DNA from: Stomoxys calcitrans
Taxonomy: Eukaryota > Arthropoda > Insecta > Diptera > Muscidae
Length of the DNA: 64,000 nt
Reading direction: 5' to 3'
Assembly (NCBI RefSeq): GCF_963082655.1
Contig: NC_081552.1
Span: forward strand, 2,852,001-2,916,000
Shown here: positions 44,307-56,680 of the stretch, piece by piece
Layout: each line of letters starts with the position of its first letter
Numbering within the stretch: the stretch's first letter is position 1
Program-made: the position numbers and the translations under genes
The notes under the pieces: model-generated
Databases searched by the model: none
Told to the model about the DNA's origin: nothing
What the model saw: the letters and a program-made list of their open reading frames with translations, nothing else

Positions 44307-47300
44307 AACGGTGACGAAGATAATGCGAACACATTCCGTACAAGTGGTTCTGTGAGCAAAATAGTAGCAACATGTCGCTGCATCAGGTTACATTATTTTC
44401 ATTGCTCACGAAATGGGCCGATTCAACTCTGTTTCAATACTGTTGTCTTTATTGTGGATTGTTGTTTGACTTTTGTTTGTGTTGTGGCAAAGAAAGAGTC
44501 CGTCGGATTTCGCAATAATTTAATAGGCATTTTAGCTGTGAATGAAATCGGTGCTAGGCTTAGGAGCAAAACAATAATCCCAGCACAAAATAGATGTGAG
44601 CACCACACAGGCGGAACATTGAGGTCAGATCTGTGTGGTGTTCATTGCTGTCACGAGAATCCTAGCTGTGAGCTACCGGGCGCGTCCGCAGGTTACGGAT
44701 AGTGGAATGCTCCATACGGAGTAGCTGCAACGGCAGTCGCGGACAATCAGCGGCATCGAACGGAGAGTCTCAGTGAGAGACCGGGCGGCAGCGGCGAACT
44801 ATTGGCGCCTTTTAATAACTGTAATAATGAATACAGGGCACTCACGATAATAAGAACTCATTAAAACCAAGCCAGTTCACATTTCCAAGATTGTCCCCAT
44901 TATTTGCGAATGCCACTTAATATTGGCACACATATCAAAATACATATGTTGAAACATATCAAAATACATATGTTGAGGAGACATCTCTCATATGTATCTT
45001 TCTCTCATGTTGTGTTCAAATTTCAGATCAACTCTATTGTCGAGTTAGAATGGCTTTAAGATCGAACCCAAAGGCCGAAGGATGGCAAATAGTGGACTGT
45101 TATTCTAACCTAAGCCTATCAATTTAAAAGGTCCAAGTTCGGCAGGGCGGTACCTTGAGAAAATTTCATTTCGAGGGATCGGCTTATAGGGGAATATATT
45201 TATTTTACAACTGAAAATAAATTCCACAGAAATTTATCTCTCAATTTAGCATTTTGAGTCCATTTTATCGCGGAATTCTTGTACGGTTTGTCTTTAATTT
45301 TGCGTATAGAGTTCCACTATAACTGTTATCATTTAAGCCAGTTCTTAACCTGCTTTAGATACCGATCTTTCGATTAGACTTTTTTAAGGAGCCATAATGC
45401 GCAATTTTTACAGAATTGACTAAAATTTTCCATTTATGCCGTATTACCATTTTCAAGTTGTTTTGCCTGTTAGGGCGAAGATCATTAAATTTCGGAATTT
45501 TTGTTTGTTTCTCTTTCGAGACGAACTCAATGCTCGGAGATTTTCCTTGCAAATGGAAAAGGAATGCCAGAGATAGCAACCACTATGGGACGCGTTTCGT
45601 CTTTGGTTAGAAGAATTTTCAACCATATTTGGTGTGATGGCTTCAAGGGCCGTGCGTTGGGATTGGTACCTTTGGGAATAAAAAAACTTTGACTTATGTT
45701 AAGTATTCATGTCGGGCTCTTAAAGATTTGGTCCGGCCTAATGTATTTAGTATTTTGCCGGCTTTTGAACATTGTCACGGGGACTGCCATCTATACATTA
45801 CCCCGTTTAATGAAATTAAAAGAATATGGCAATCACCTCTATCTAGCCTTTGTAAAAAAAAATCCACGAATAGTCTATAATGGATTCCTGGAATTAAATA
45901 ATTCTTTGAAACAATTTTCTTTCAAGGAAAATGTTCACCTTGTATTTTAATGGGCAGCAGAGTGTATTCATAAGGACTTGCTAAAATACTGGAGAACGAT
46001 AATGGCTCTAAAGCCTTAAAGGATATGAGAGAGCAGACAAACTGCAACAAGGAGACCAAAGACCAAAGTGAATTCATAAGATCATCATCATATGGTGCCT
46101 TTGTCTAGGTCTTGTAAAATGTGGCTTCTGTTTGTTTTAGGTTTTACAACCTAAGCCCACAAATGCTAAAATGAAACATGGCCTTTTCCGAGACCCGGAC
46201 CAAGGTCACCGGTAAAAAAAAAACACAAAGGCCTGAATGGAATTTTATTTAATTTCAAAAAAGGCGGTGATTTTCACAGTGGCACCAAATTTCAAACCAT
46301 CATAAAATCTTAATTATAGGCGTTTCCAGCGTAAAACCTCTCTAAATTAGCACAAGGAAGCCAAACAAATACTAAACAAACACACACACCCTCATGGACG
46401 AAGGGCTACAATAAATGCAACAATCCTTCACTCGTTCATGCCACATTTCAAATTAACACTTATCGCCGAATTGGACATTTCATCACCATGATCATCTGCT
46501 GAGGAGAAACGTGATGAAATGTATGCCGCATAGCCGGGGAAAACAGGCCGATGACGATCAACACTTAAGTGTGAAAATTTTCATCTAAGCCCATCTTCTC
46601 TTGCCACCTCATCCCAGAGGATGGGTTTGCGCGCTTGCGTTTCATGCCAAGCCACTGGCCTGGAGGAAGAGCAAGATGATGATTTGATTGGTATTGTTTG
46701 TTGGAAATAAACCATGAAATTTAGTTTAAAATTTAAAATCACGTTTTGATATTAGAATCCAAATTGGAAAATTACACCTTGCCGCTTTGATACCTTCTGA
46801 TGAGAGGGTTACCCTGTGCACGATGGAGAGGGAAAAGGAGATGTTTACTTTGGTCTTGCACGCTTTTACTACATATCGTACAGATGAACATCAAAAATTA
46901 AAAAACAAAAAAATTAAAACTCCAAGAATGCAGAATGGAGGTGTAAACCATGAAATTTGAACAAATCAAATCGAACAGCAAGAATCGCATCGAGAACACA
47001 ATGCACAAAGAACATGATTTTTATATTTAGGTCTGTCTGTGTTGCACCTATCAATCAGCAGGTGTATTGTCGGCCGCATAGCCTCTGTTTTGTTGCTGTC
47101 GCTTTCTTCTCTTTGTAATAAGAGCTATGTGAAAATTGGAAAATTAAATAGAAACTGCGCGCATAAGACAATAGAACGGTGATTGCATTGAACTTTTTGC
47201 CGCTTCAAAGAGCCTCCAAGAACAAAGGCCATGAAAAAAGTTCCTTTTGGAAGGCAATGACCGATATTTAAGAACAAAAGATACAAATCTAATTTAAATA

Positions 47301-47489
47301 CAAAAACAAAGAAGCTCTCTGTAGAAAATCTCTTATCATACCATGGATAATAAACACTGTGTCAAAATTAAGTGAACTTTAAGAGGTTGTTGAAAGATGA
47401 AAAAGCTGAATAAATTCTTGTTATTCTCAAGAAAATCAAAGTGACCATTAAAAAGTTTTTAAGTTTTAGGAATAACTGTTGTAAAAACT
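44307..47489. other. Mixed intergenic DNA, no gene recognised
   Basis: Apart from the G/C-rich segment at 44600-44815, this holds a duplicated ACATATCAAAATACATATG at 44930-44970, a decayed A/C-type fragment at 45122-45435 (CCAAGTTCGGCAGGGCGG), two overlapping ORFs near 45689-45950 with no domain, and long unique AT-rich sequence from 46000 on. Confidence 0.45.
44600..44815. other. G/C-rich segment of unknown origin
   Basis: Blocks such as GCTACCGGGCGCGTCCGCAG, GACCGGGCGGCAGCGGCG and ACGGCAGTCGCGGACAATC contrast sharply with the AT-rich flanks. No ORF continues through it (the 162-codon ORF from 44214 stops at 44702). It could be the 5' untranslated leader of a non-LTR retrotransposon, which is often G/C-rich, but no element body follows. 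Confidence 0.4.
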
Positions 47490-47612
47490 CATTAAGTTTG
47501 ACTGTGCCAAGTAGCAGTTCCAAATTTTAGCGAAATCAGGTAATAAGTGCGCCGTTCATGTGATTAAGCCCTAATTCAGATGATCGGGTCATGGAGTGGG
47601 TACATTTCCGAT
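47490..47612 (+). repeat. B/C-type repeat fragment
   Basis: GTGCCAAGTAGCAGTTCC, AATTTTAGCGAAATCAGG and AAGCCCTAATTCAGATGATC correspond to a single module. No termini are present. Confidence 0.55.
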
Positions 47613-47799
47613 CTTGCTCTGGCCTCACTTCACTACGGGAGTATAGTCATAACGGATATGTTGCAAGGTGCTGTGCGAATATAGCCAGCAGTGGGTCACA
47701 ATCGTAGTCGTCGTTACTTTCTGCGTCCTCATCGTTGGCCTATGTGACCTCCCCCGACCTGCGGCAATATACGCAACCGCAGAATTCCAGCCCCAATAT

Positions 47800-48600
47800 T
47801 GCCAGGCCAGTGCCGGGAAGTGTATCATTTTTGCAACTAAACTGCAACGGTCTCTGTGGCAAGGTCGATGAGATTGTGCGACAAAGCTGACCAACACCTG
47901 CAGCTTGCAAAGTTGTCACGGATACAATGTGATATATAAGGATCGCTCAAGGAATGGATTGGCCTTCGTGATACAGCATTCCGAGCCATACAGACCCATC
48001 TTGCCTGCGCCTGGCGCTGGTGGGAGATTGGCCTTCGTGATACACCATTCCGTGCAATATGGACCCATCTCACCTGCGCCTGGCGCTAGTGACCCCTACA
48101 TGGAGTGCATGCGGATAGCAGTCAGCTCCGCTACTGTCGACATAGAGCTATAGAACGTGTACATACCGCCGGTTGGTAGCTGTCTTCAAAATAAATGGCC
48201 AAGCTTACAACCCCGACATAAGTGGGTTACTATCTGGCCATTATCGTCTGGTTCTAGGGGACTTTCATGCGCATCACTCACGTTTCATGGCATTCTCCTC
48301 TAGGTAATGACCAGCGTAGCATGGCTTTGGCAGAGTAGATTGAAGGTACCACGTATTGCACGGTGAATAAGCACTAGGATTACGAGGAGGTGCAGCAGCT
48401 CGCCAGTCATTTCCACTGCATCCCCTGATCTACTGAGTGTCGTATCCTGGCAAGCCGCCATCTCTTTGGGGTCAGACCACCTCCCGATAATTCTCACCAT
48501 CGACCGACCACCCAACTTCATAACCTCTGAGCGCCGAACTTATATCAATCAAGAATCAAGAAGGCCGATTGGGAGAGTATACCAATCGCCGCTTCAGTGA
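47800..48600 (+). pseudogene. Endonuclease domain remnant of a non-LTR retrotransposon
   Basis: From 47826 the sequence reads SFLQLNCNGLCGKVDEIV, the N-terminal strand of EEP endonucleases of LINEs. GLAFVIQHS / RLAFVIHHS follows (a duplicated segment), then LVLGDFHAHHSRF near 48255 (catalytic GDFNAHH region) and AISLGSDHLPIILTIDRPP near 48460 (SDH catalytic site intact), then a linker ending KADWES near 48575. Stops and frameshifts occur throughout, including an in-frame duplication at 47959-48096. RT does not follow on this strand: the sequence instead runs into the end of an oppositely oriented RT. Confidence 0.8.
47959..48096. repeat. In-frame tandem duplication, 69-bp period
   Basis: TTGGCCTTCGTGATACA at 47959 and 48028 begin two units of 69 bp (23 codons), both ending in CCTGCGCCTGGCGCT. 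It lies in the endonuclease remnant. Confidence 0.85.
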
Positions 48601-48604
48601 AATG

Positions 48605-49800
48605 CCTCCCCCCTCCCCACACATTGCGACCATGTTCAAAGCAGGCAATAGAGTTGGATACACTACTGTCCCCCATTCAACCCCATCGCTCTCCTCTGTA
48701 CACTGTCCAGTAGCTCCAGGGATGATTTTGAAGCTCCAGCCCATACATGTGAGTTGTACTCCATCTTCAGCCTTATAAAAGTGATGTAGATGTTAAGAAG
48801 ATCAGACTGAGTGAAGTAATTCTTACACCGTTTAAGGAAGCCTGAACACTTGAATGCTTTTTTTGACACTTCGAATACATGTTTAGCCCAACGGACATCA
48901 CTTTGTATTTTCATGCCCGGAACATCAGGAGCTTCTGGTTGCTCAACAACTATACCGTTAATAGACAAAGATGATCGTAATGGGTCAGCGAATCGTTTGT
49001 GTGACAACAAGCAGCACTGAGTCTTCCGTGCATTAAAATCTCCTAGATTCATTCGACCCCACCCAGAAACGGCCAGCTAATCCTGGCAAAGTGTATCATC
49101 CATAACCCGCCTCTTGTCCTCAATCTCTCGAAGACTGGGCCTATGGTCGAATGAGTACGAATGACAAAGATGAGTAGATCGGACTCAACAGATCGTTGAT
49201 GAAAATAACAAGAAAATAAGAGAAGGAGAAAGAACAGAGCCCTGGGGTACACCTGCGGTTAATTTATGCTCATTGGATGAGAACCCACCTATAACGACTC
49301 GAATAGTGCGGTCTCTGAGAAAGCTCGAAATAAATCGAACAAAGCCATTACCGACACTAAATGCGACAAGCTTTGATAGTAGTTCACCATATCAGACCCT
49401 ATAAAATGCCTTAGAGATATCCAGAGCCACAATCTTACTCTCACCAAATTGGTGGATTGAGCGACTCCAACGTTCCGACAGAAGTGCCATGAGGTCACCC
49501 ATAGAGCGATTTCTGCGGAACCCACACTGTTGGTCGCTAAGAAGGCCATTAGACACTTAATTCCTCACAACATGGTGATTAACCATGCTCTCCATATCCT
49601 TGGAGGGACCGGAGCATATCGCAATTGGCCGATAAATCGCAGGGTTGTTTTGTATTATTTTGGTGCCCTTGGACACATGCGATTTGAGTCAGTTCGTTCG
49701 AACTATTATGCGCAACGAAAAGCTCAACGTATTGGCCCTCAGGAGCCGTATGACTCGAATGGGAAAGCCAGGAAGAATTGTGGACATTGAAATCCCCAGA
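48605..49800 (-). pseudogene. Endonuclease + reverse transcriptase remnant of a jockey/CR1-group LINE
   Basis: Reading the minus strand from 49800: SGDFNVHNSSWLSHSS (endonuclease), then a jump near 49590-49560 directly into RT, with a GFRRNRSMGDLMALLSERW region near 49510, a DISKAF motif near 49415, and TAGVPQGSVLSPS near 49247. A frame change leads to FINDLLSPIYSS near 49190. YADD is not recognisable. The C-terminal part is open as 130 codons (49052-48663): MKIQSDVRWAKHVFEVSK, FLKRCKNYFTQSDLLNIY and MEYNSHVWAGASKSSLELL. It ends with VSNSIACFEHGRNV near 48620. The domain between endonuclease and RT is deleted. Confidence 0.82.
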
Positions 49801-49804
49801 GGCA

Positions 49805-50345
49805 ACGATTTGGAAACGAGGTATATTTATTTTGTCATTCCGTTTATAACACATGGAAATGCCAATTTTCAACCCAATAAAATGTCAGTTTAAATAACGC
49901 TACAAACATGATTATTGAGCTGAAACTTTGGGCAGATAATTATTATGCCCTCTGAGATCTAAGACTCAACAGAGTATATTTATCCATGATTGTCTTCACA
50001 TTCTTGTCCGTTTCCAAGCACGAAGGAATGAAGCTAGAAGCTAGAAATTTTGTTCAGTTTGGCTGAAATTTAACATGAGGTGTTTTGACTTCCGACAACT
50101 TTGGCAAGTGCGATCCAAATGCGTCGATCGACTTTTTGAGCATTTAGAAGGCGCGATTACCACCCGATTTGTTTTGAAACTTTGCAAGTAACAATTTCCC
50201 ATAACTTGCAATAGCCGTGCCCAGTATGTTCCAAATCGATGCAGAACTTGATATAGCTCTCATATAAACCGATCCCCCGATTTCACTTCTAGAGCCTCTA
50301 GAGGGTGCAATTATTATTCGATTTGGCTCATATTTTAAACTCTTT
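49805..50345 (-). repeat. Composite A/C repeat fragments
   Basis: GAGGTATATTTATTTTGTC and TTCCGTTTATAACACATGG are a C-type left end. CGAAGGAATGAAGCTAGAAG and CATATAAACCGATCCCCCG are A-type. The right terminus is missing. Confidence 0.6.
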
Positions 50346-50371
50346 TTTTTTTGTGACTTCTAATAGTCGTG

Positions 50372-51717
50372 GCCTATATAGTACAATATATAAAGACCCA
50401 ATAACGTATATATATTCTTGATCAGCGTCAAAATCTAAGACGATATAGACATGTTTGTCCGTCTTTCTGTCTGTCTGTTGAAATCACGCTACAGTCTTCA
50501 AAAATAGAGATATTGAGCTGAAATTTTGCACAGAGTATTTTTTTGTCCAAAGGCAGATTAAGTTCGAAGATGAGCTATATCGGACTATATCTTGATATAG
50601 CCACCATATAGACGGATCTGCAGATTTAGGGTCTTTGGCCCATAAAAACCACATTTACTGTCCGATTTTCCTGAAATTTGGGACAGTGAGTTGTGTTAGG
50701 CCTACCGAAATCATTCGTCAATTTGGCTCAGATCGGTCCAGATTTGGATATAGCTGCCATATAGACCGATCCTCAGATTTAGGATCATAGGCCCATAAAA
50801 GCCACATTTATTATCCGATTTTGCTGAAATTTGGGACAGTGAGTTGTGTTCGGCCCTTCGACATCCTCCGTCAATTTGGCCTAGATCGCTCCAGATTTGG
50901 ATATAGCTGCCATATAGACCGATCCTCCGATTTAAAGGTTTTTGCCCATAAAAGGCGCATTTATTATCCGAAGTCGCCGAAATTTGGGACAGTGTGATAT
51001 ATTTGGCCCTTCGTCATCCTTCGTCAATTTGGCTAGGATCGGTCCAGATTTGGATATAGCTGTCATATAGACCGATCCTCCGATTGAGAGTCGTAGGCCC
51101 ATACAAGGCGCATTTATTGTCCGATGTCGCCGAGTTAGGTTAAATCCCTTGACATATTTCTGCATTATGGCACAGATCGGTCAAGATTTGGATATAGCTG
51201 CCATATAGACCGATCTCTCGGTTTTAGGTTTTGGGGCCAGAAAAAGCGGATTTATTGTCCGATGTCGCCGCAATTTGGGACAGTGAGTTGTGTTGGACCC
51301 TTCGACATCCTCTTTCAAATTCACTCAGATCGATAAAGATTTGGATATAGCTGCCACATAGACCGATATCTCGATTTAAATCTTGGTGCCAAAAAAGACG
51401 CATTAATAATCCGATTTAACTGAAATTTGAAACATTGACTTATGTTAGGCTCTTCGACATCCATGTTGTATATGGTTCAGATCGGTTTATTTTTAGATAT
51501 AGCTACTAAAAAGACCACTATTTTGTTATACACAATTGAAAAATGGCTTGTACTTATTAGAATTTGGTCCAAATCGGATCATATTTCGATATAACTGGTA
51601 TGGGACAAAAGGTATGCAAATTTCACAGGATTTTGATGAAAGGTGGTTTACATATATACCCGAGGTGGTGGGTTATCAAAGTTCGGCCCGGCCGAACTTA
51701 ACGCCTTTTTACGTGTT
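50372..51717 (-). repeat. Dispersed repeat C, longest copy
   Basis: Modules with GGATATAGCTGCCATATAGA, CCGATCCTCCGATTTA and GCCCATAAAAG(C/G)C(A/G)CATTTATT recur about every 155-165 bp, seven or more times. The right end is ATATATACCCGAGGTGGTG and TTCGGCCCGGCCGAACTTAA. The left end starts inside the element (AATAACGTATATATATTC), so the first about 50 bp are missing. Confidence 0.85.
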
Positions 51718-52077
51718 AATTTTAGTGAAGTTATAAAAAAGCTACCGGATCTGATGACTCCCTCTTTAGGCGACACTCGCAGTTATTGGGTCGGCTGCAG
51801 TTTTATATATTTTCCTCGTTTTCTTGGTAAATAAATTTACGAAAAAAATATGAAAATAAATTGCGGCTCATTACCATACAAAGAAGCCGTTTTACCTGTC
51901 ACAAAAAAGGCGTTAATTGAAAAGCTTTATCATTTCGAGTTTATTCATTATTCATTTGTTTTTATTATTTCAGAAGCCTGTATTTTCCACCCCAAATATG
52001 ATGCGCCATTGCGCTACATGCCTGTGATTATAATATCTCTGGGTTAGTTGAAGTGGTTTCCAGTCATTCGTCCCCCT

Positions 52078-52099
52078 CCCCCCCCCCCCCCCCCCCCCC
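52078..52099. repeat. Poly-C run of 22
   Basis: A homopolymer of 22 C, preceded by TCCCCCT. Such runs are rare in AT-rich fly DNA and are prone to length errors. Confidence 0.9.
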
Positions 52100-52720
52100 T
52101 GGTGGGTACAAACGCATTTGTTAATATACATGGGCACATTGACACATTCTAATTCCACCTGGCATGGGTTTTGATAAATGTTAAGGCTTTGGGCCATGGC
52201 TTGTTTTTGGGGCTCCTAAGCTCTACATGTATGCCATATGGAATTTAACAGGGACCTGTTCTAACCCCTGCGGAGAAAAACAGAACTGCATACATTGAGC
52301 ATGCTGAGGCTTCCACTAAGGCTGGAGATGAGTATGAGGCCCAACAAACCCTAATCCTTTACACAAATGCTAACTCGTGCTTAATCACTGCCGAATTGTT
52401 TGAATAATTTCAAAAACTCTTCCTCCCTCTCTCTCACATAGAGACTAAGGTGTTTTTGGGAATGTTTAACAAATGTTATATGTTTTGTCGGCATGGACAC
52501 TAACCAGTGCGACTGTTCTAAGGTCTTAGTCCGTGGCATAGTGGGAGTTTTTAAAATATTGTTGGAAATATTCAATTTCCTCCATGTTATTGATTAAGAG
52601 ATTTTAGACTTGGCTTGGCCAAGATTGGGAATTCCCACAGTGATAAAACAAAAGACTTAAGCAACAAACCTGATGTGTTGCATACCCAGCATACGGTACT
52701 GCACGCATTTGATGTTGGGT

Positions 52721-52721
<1 letters not shown>

Positions 52722-52758
<37 letters not shown>
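52722..52758. repeat. (TG)n microsatellite
   Basis: About 18 uninterrupted TG units, flanked by GGGTTA and CTTCTAGGG. Confidence 0.95.
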
Positions 52759-52760
<2 letters not shown>

Positions 52761-55309
52761 TCTAGGGACATCTCTAAGATTATCTCTATCTCAGTAATTG
52801 CATATTAAAATAATACTCATACTTGTGCGCTGCATTGTCTGGCCGGTGTTAAGAAAAATTTCCACAAGCATGTTGGCAAAACACAAAACACATGACAGCC
52901 AGTCATGTTTCCCACAGTTCTTAGGGAGTTTCTAATTCTCGACATGTTGCAATGCAATGTTGTTTAATGGCATCTGTTAGGAAAAGTAAAATTGAGCATT
53001 GACAGGTAAGATCTCCTCAGACCACCGCAACTTACAACCCTATCAAGCAACTTGATTTGCTGGTTAATGGGCATTTGGACTATAAGATTTCTGTTTTTAA
53101 AAAATAATAAAAATAAATTTAATTTAAACGCTTCTGGGAATGTCACTGCGATGATGATGCACTGAATTGGGCTGCAATTTAGAAAGAAATTCAATAGATT
53201 TTCCCTAATTTTTTTTTTTCAAACATCCATAAAACAAAACCTCTGGGATAGAGTTTTAAATTTAGCCGCAATTTCAAAGAATCTCAAGCGATGTCTATCA
53301 AATATTGGCGTCGATTAAATTTTTCCAACAACGCAACACAACCGGACAATCGAGAGGGAAAATACATTATTTGGGGTATCTAAGATAAGATGATGAGGTT
53401 TGTTGTCTTGGAGTGCCTTTCCTGCCTGAACACGATTTTAACAGAACTCATTAACTTGTAGTTTTTTATATATCATGTGATTAACAATCGATGGAATAGA
53501 ATAGAACAACGAACGTCACCCCAAAAATATCATCATCCTCTATGTTCGAGTGTTTGTTGTTCTTTTCTGTTTTTGGTAGAAGTTCTAAATGAAATTCGTG
53601 TGAAACGCGTTTTGTAACGGCCTTTATTCTTTGTTTCTCCCATGCTCAGTAAGAGCATAGCCCCATGAATAGAAGACAACGCCAACAACCTTTCTATTCA
53701 GGCCATGGAAAAACGTGATGAAATTTCTTTCTTTAACTCCACATGATGGTCAGGCAGGCGCAGGCTCTTGCCATCAGTGGTGTTGTGGTTTGGTTTGCAC
53801 CAAGTGTTGCAGCACAGGTTGTAGGAAGGAGCATCTGTGAACCACCATCACTGCCACAAACAACTGCCAAGTGCGTCTCAAGCAGACCTTTTCTACCTAT
53901 GCCTGCCAAGGCTATCGCCAAGCACTATGTTGTTGATTTGATTACATATTCAAGTTTTGAGATTTTCTATTATTCTGTTTTTCTTTTCGTTTGGGGGAAA
54001 TTTATTGCAGTCATTGTTTTCTCTAAAAATGAAATCTCTTATTGATAACACTTGTGTGGTGTGGTGTAGCGTTGTTTTTATTACTTCATGTTCTGTTTAC
54101 TTTTTTTTTTTTTTTTGATGTCTTTCTGCTGAACATTATCTCGGCCATAAGCGTTTTGAGTGTTCCAGGAGCCTCACTGACCAACCAGCCAGCAAGGCAG
54201 GTAGGGAATTTTTTTTTACCTCAGAATTGCAACCAAAGATTAGATATTTAATCAATATTGGAACATTTGTTTGTAAATAAAAAAAAACAAAAATAAAACC
54301 CACTTGAAGCGTAAAGTAAACATAAGAGCGTCAATGGGTACATAAAATCATTTAAAGACGGTCAGCTGTCTAATAAATGCTACAGTGACATATGGTTTCA
54401 TTTTGGCCCAAGTTAGTCAACAAAATAAGGTCGCTTGAAAGAGAAAAAAAAAATATTGGACAACCTTCAGGGGGCCTTTTGCTTATCTCAAAACTCATAA
54501 AATACCAAAGCCAGTTACCTATGCGGATTTGGGATGCAAAGTGAGGCGAATCTAAGTGAGTCTCCGGCTCTGCCTCTGATTGGACACTTGTTTTAATTTA
54601 TTTTCATTTAACCCACACTCCTCATGACATACTGATCTCTCACACAGATGGATATCATCGATACCACTTTTTAAGCGTACCTTCACTTTGTCCGTCCATC
54701 TGTCCGCGGCGGCAACAGATTTTCGTAGTAAAGCCAGATAAATCTCTAGTTTGAATTTTACCAAAAAATTACTTTGGCGTTCATTCCTCCTCATTTTGCT
54801 GCTTGCTGTTTGCTCTTGCCTTTTGCGCTATGGCAAATTGCTCATATTTCATTTACATAGTTTGTGCTTGTATGTACTCCGGCTGCTTTTGGCGGTTTTG
54901 CGCCTGCCTGTATGAAGTGTTTGCTTGAGATCTTTACGCCATAGCCGCCATCGTTTGCTCAGATTAGTGGTGAAGGCATTCACTTGTTGCTCGCTCTTTC
55001 CTCAAAAACGTATTGTTCTGGTTGACGTTGTTGTTGTTGTTGTTGTTGTTAGTATTAATAATATGAACAAAAGTCCGGCAATATTGCTTTTTAACTTGGT
55101 CGCAATTTATACGACAGCTTGTTAACGAGTTTTTTTTTTTAATTTGTTTTGTGGTCGTCTGTTTATGTTGACTGAGAGTATATGTTGTAGTCCAATCTGG
55201 TTTGCAGGTCAATACAAAGTTGCAGGGGCTTTTTTTTAAGTGTATTTTATAGATGAAATGATCCTGTGCCACCTGTGTGAACCAAAACAAAAAAAATGGT
55301 AGAATTGAT

Positions 55310-55440
55310 TTTGTCATACCATTTGGAACACATCCACTGAATCATATCAATATCCGACCTTATAAAATATAGGAACTCTTCATCGTGGTAACTTCTACGA
55401 CCATTTGGCCATGCTCATATATATCTCTGTCCATCAGTCA
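55310..55440 (-). repeat. C-type left-end fragment, decayed
   Basis: TTGTCATACCATTTGGAACA, CCGACCTTATAAAATATAGG and TTTGGCCATGCTCATATATA follow the order of the C left end. The fragment ends where an A copy begins. Confidence 0.55.
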
Positions 55441-55451
55441 ATTGTAATAAT

Positions 55452-56205
55452 TAACAAGTAAAAGCGTGCTAAGTTCGGGCGGGTCGAATCTTATATACCC
55501 TCCACCATGGATCGCATTTTTCGAGTTCTTTTCCCGGCATCTCTTCTTGGGCAAAATAGGATATAAGAAAAGATTTGCTCTGCTATTAGAGCGATATCAA
55601 GATATGGTCCGGTTTGGACCACAATTAAAATATATGTTGGAGACCTGTGTAAGATGTCAGCCAATTCGAATAAGAATTGCGCCTTTTGGGGGCTCAAGAA
55701 GCAAAATAGAGAGATCGATTTATATGGGAGCTGTATCGGGCTATAGACCGATTCAGACCATAATAAACACGTATGTTGATGGTCATGAGAGAATCCGTCG
55801 TACAAAATTTCAGGCAAATCGGATAATAATTTCGACCTCTAGAGGCTCAAGAAGTCAAAATCCCAGATCGGTTTATATGGCAGCTATATCAGGCTATGGA
55901 CCGATTTGAACCTTATTTGACACAGTTTTTGAAAGTAAGAACAAAATACGTCATGCAAAATTTCAGCCAAATCGGATAGGAATTGCGCCCTCTAGAAGCT
56001 CAAGAAGTCAAGTCCACAGATCTGTTTACAATTATTATCCGATTTGGCTGAAATTGAAATGTTGAATGAACTTCATTTTGGTCTCCAACAGCCAAACCAA
56101 GTATAAGGAGATATCGGCAATAGAACTTGACAAATGTGATCCATGGTGGAGGGTATATAGGATTCGGCCTGGGGAAACTTTACACGCTTTTACTCCTTTT
56201 CTTCT
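55452..56205. repeat. Repeat A composite with the same terminus at both ends, inverted
   Basis: The left terminus (55452-55520, plus) reads AACAAGTAAAAGCGTGC, GGGCGGGTCGAATC, TATACCCTCCACCATGGAT. The right terminus (56125-56200, minus) is the inverse of the same end, GATCCATGGTGGAGGGTATA and CACGCTTTTACTCC. The orientation changes at about 56030 inside a module. The 147-codon ORF at 55466-55909 is the open repeat frame, not a gene. Confidence 0.8.
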
Positions 56206-56344
56206 TTTCCTTACCAAGGTGTCACAATGGGCAGGAGTGGCCTCCGAGTGAACTCACATTTCGGATTGGGCTACCCATTCAACCTGGACCCAAAACCCCT
56301 TCAAATTTTATAAATAAACCTTGAGAAAAATTCAAAAGTCCGTT

Positions 56345-56680
56345 TTTAATTTTTGAGATAATATTGAACGTAGATGTTGCGTAATAAAAATTTCGCTTTA
56401 ATTAGCCGCACAGGGAATGGTCTATTGGCGTCAAATCGCATGACCGAATCGACCAAATGACTGGACCATTTCGTGAGATAGCATGTTCTCCAAACTTGGT
56501 GTCCATTAAAATGATTTTGATATTCGCTGTGTGGCTTGTTATCATTGAACGGTAGTGATTCCAATTCACAGAAATATGCAGTTCTTGAGTGGTGATCAAG
56601 AACTGTAAGAAGTACGGCCCAATGACGCCGCCGCCCCATAAACCGCACCAAACCCTAATTATTTCGGAATGCAATAACGC
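56345..56680 (-). pseudogene. Mariner-like transposase remnant
   Basis: Minus-strand frames read VWCGLWGGGVIGPYF, then TKFGEHAISRNGPVIWSIRS and CDLTPIDHSLCG. These correspond to the central and C-terminal part of the same transposase type as in 33524-34120; the last carries the third catalytic Asp (normally DLTPLDYFLWG). A frame change lies near 56590. No terminal inverted repeats could be placed. Confidence 0.75.

Larger units (their letters stand above)
51718..55309. other. Unique DNA with microsatellites, no gene recognised
   Basis: Poly-C at 52078-52099, (TG)n at about 52722-52758, TTGTTG tracts near 55027-55050 and poly-T near 54101-54116. ORFs up to 117 codons lie opposite low-complexity tracts. 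No supported exon. Confidence 0.5.

Noticed and set aside
44214..44702. 162-codon plus-strand ORF, one of the longest in the window
   Set aside because: It starts inside the end of repeat A, runs through unrelated unique DNA and into the G/C-rich block, and has no recognisable domain.
48605..49800. Twin-priming inversion of a single LINE with 47800-48600
   Set aside because: Both sides contain endonuclease sequence of different type, and the inverted part lies beyond the 3' end rather than at the 5' end of the RT relic.
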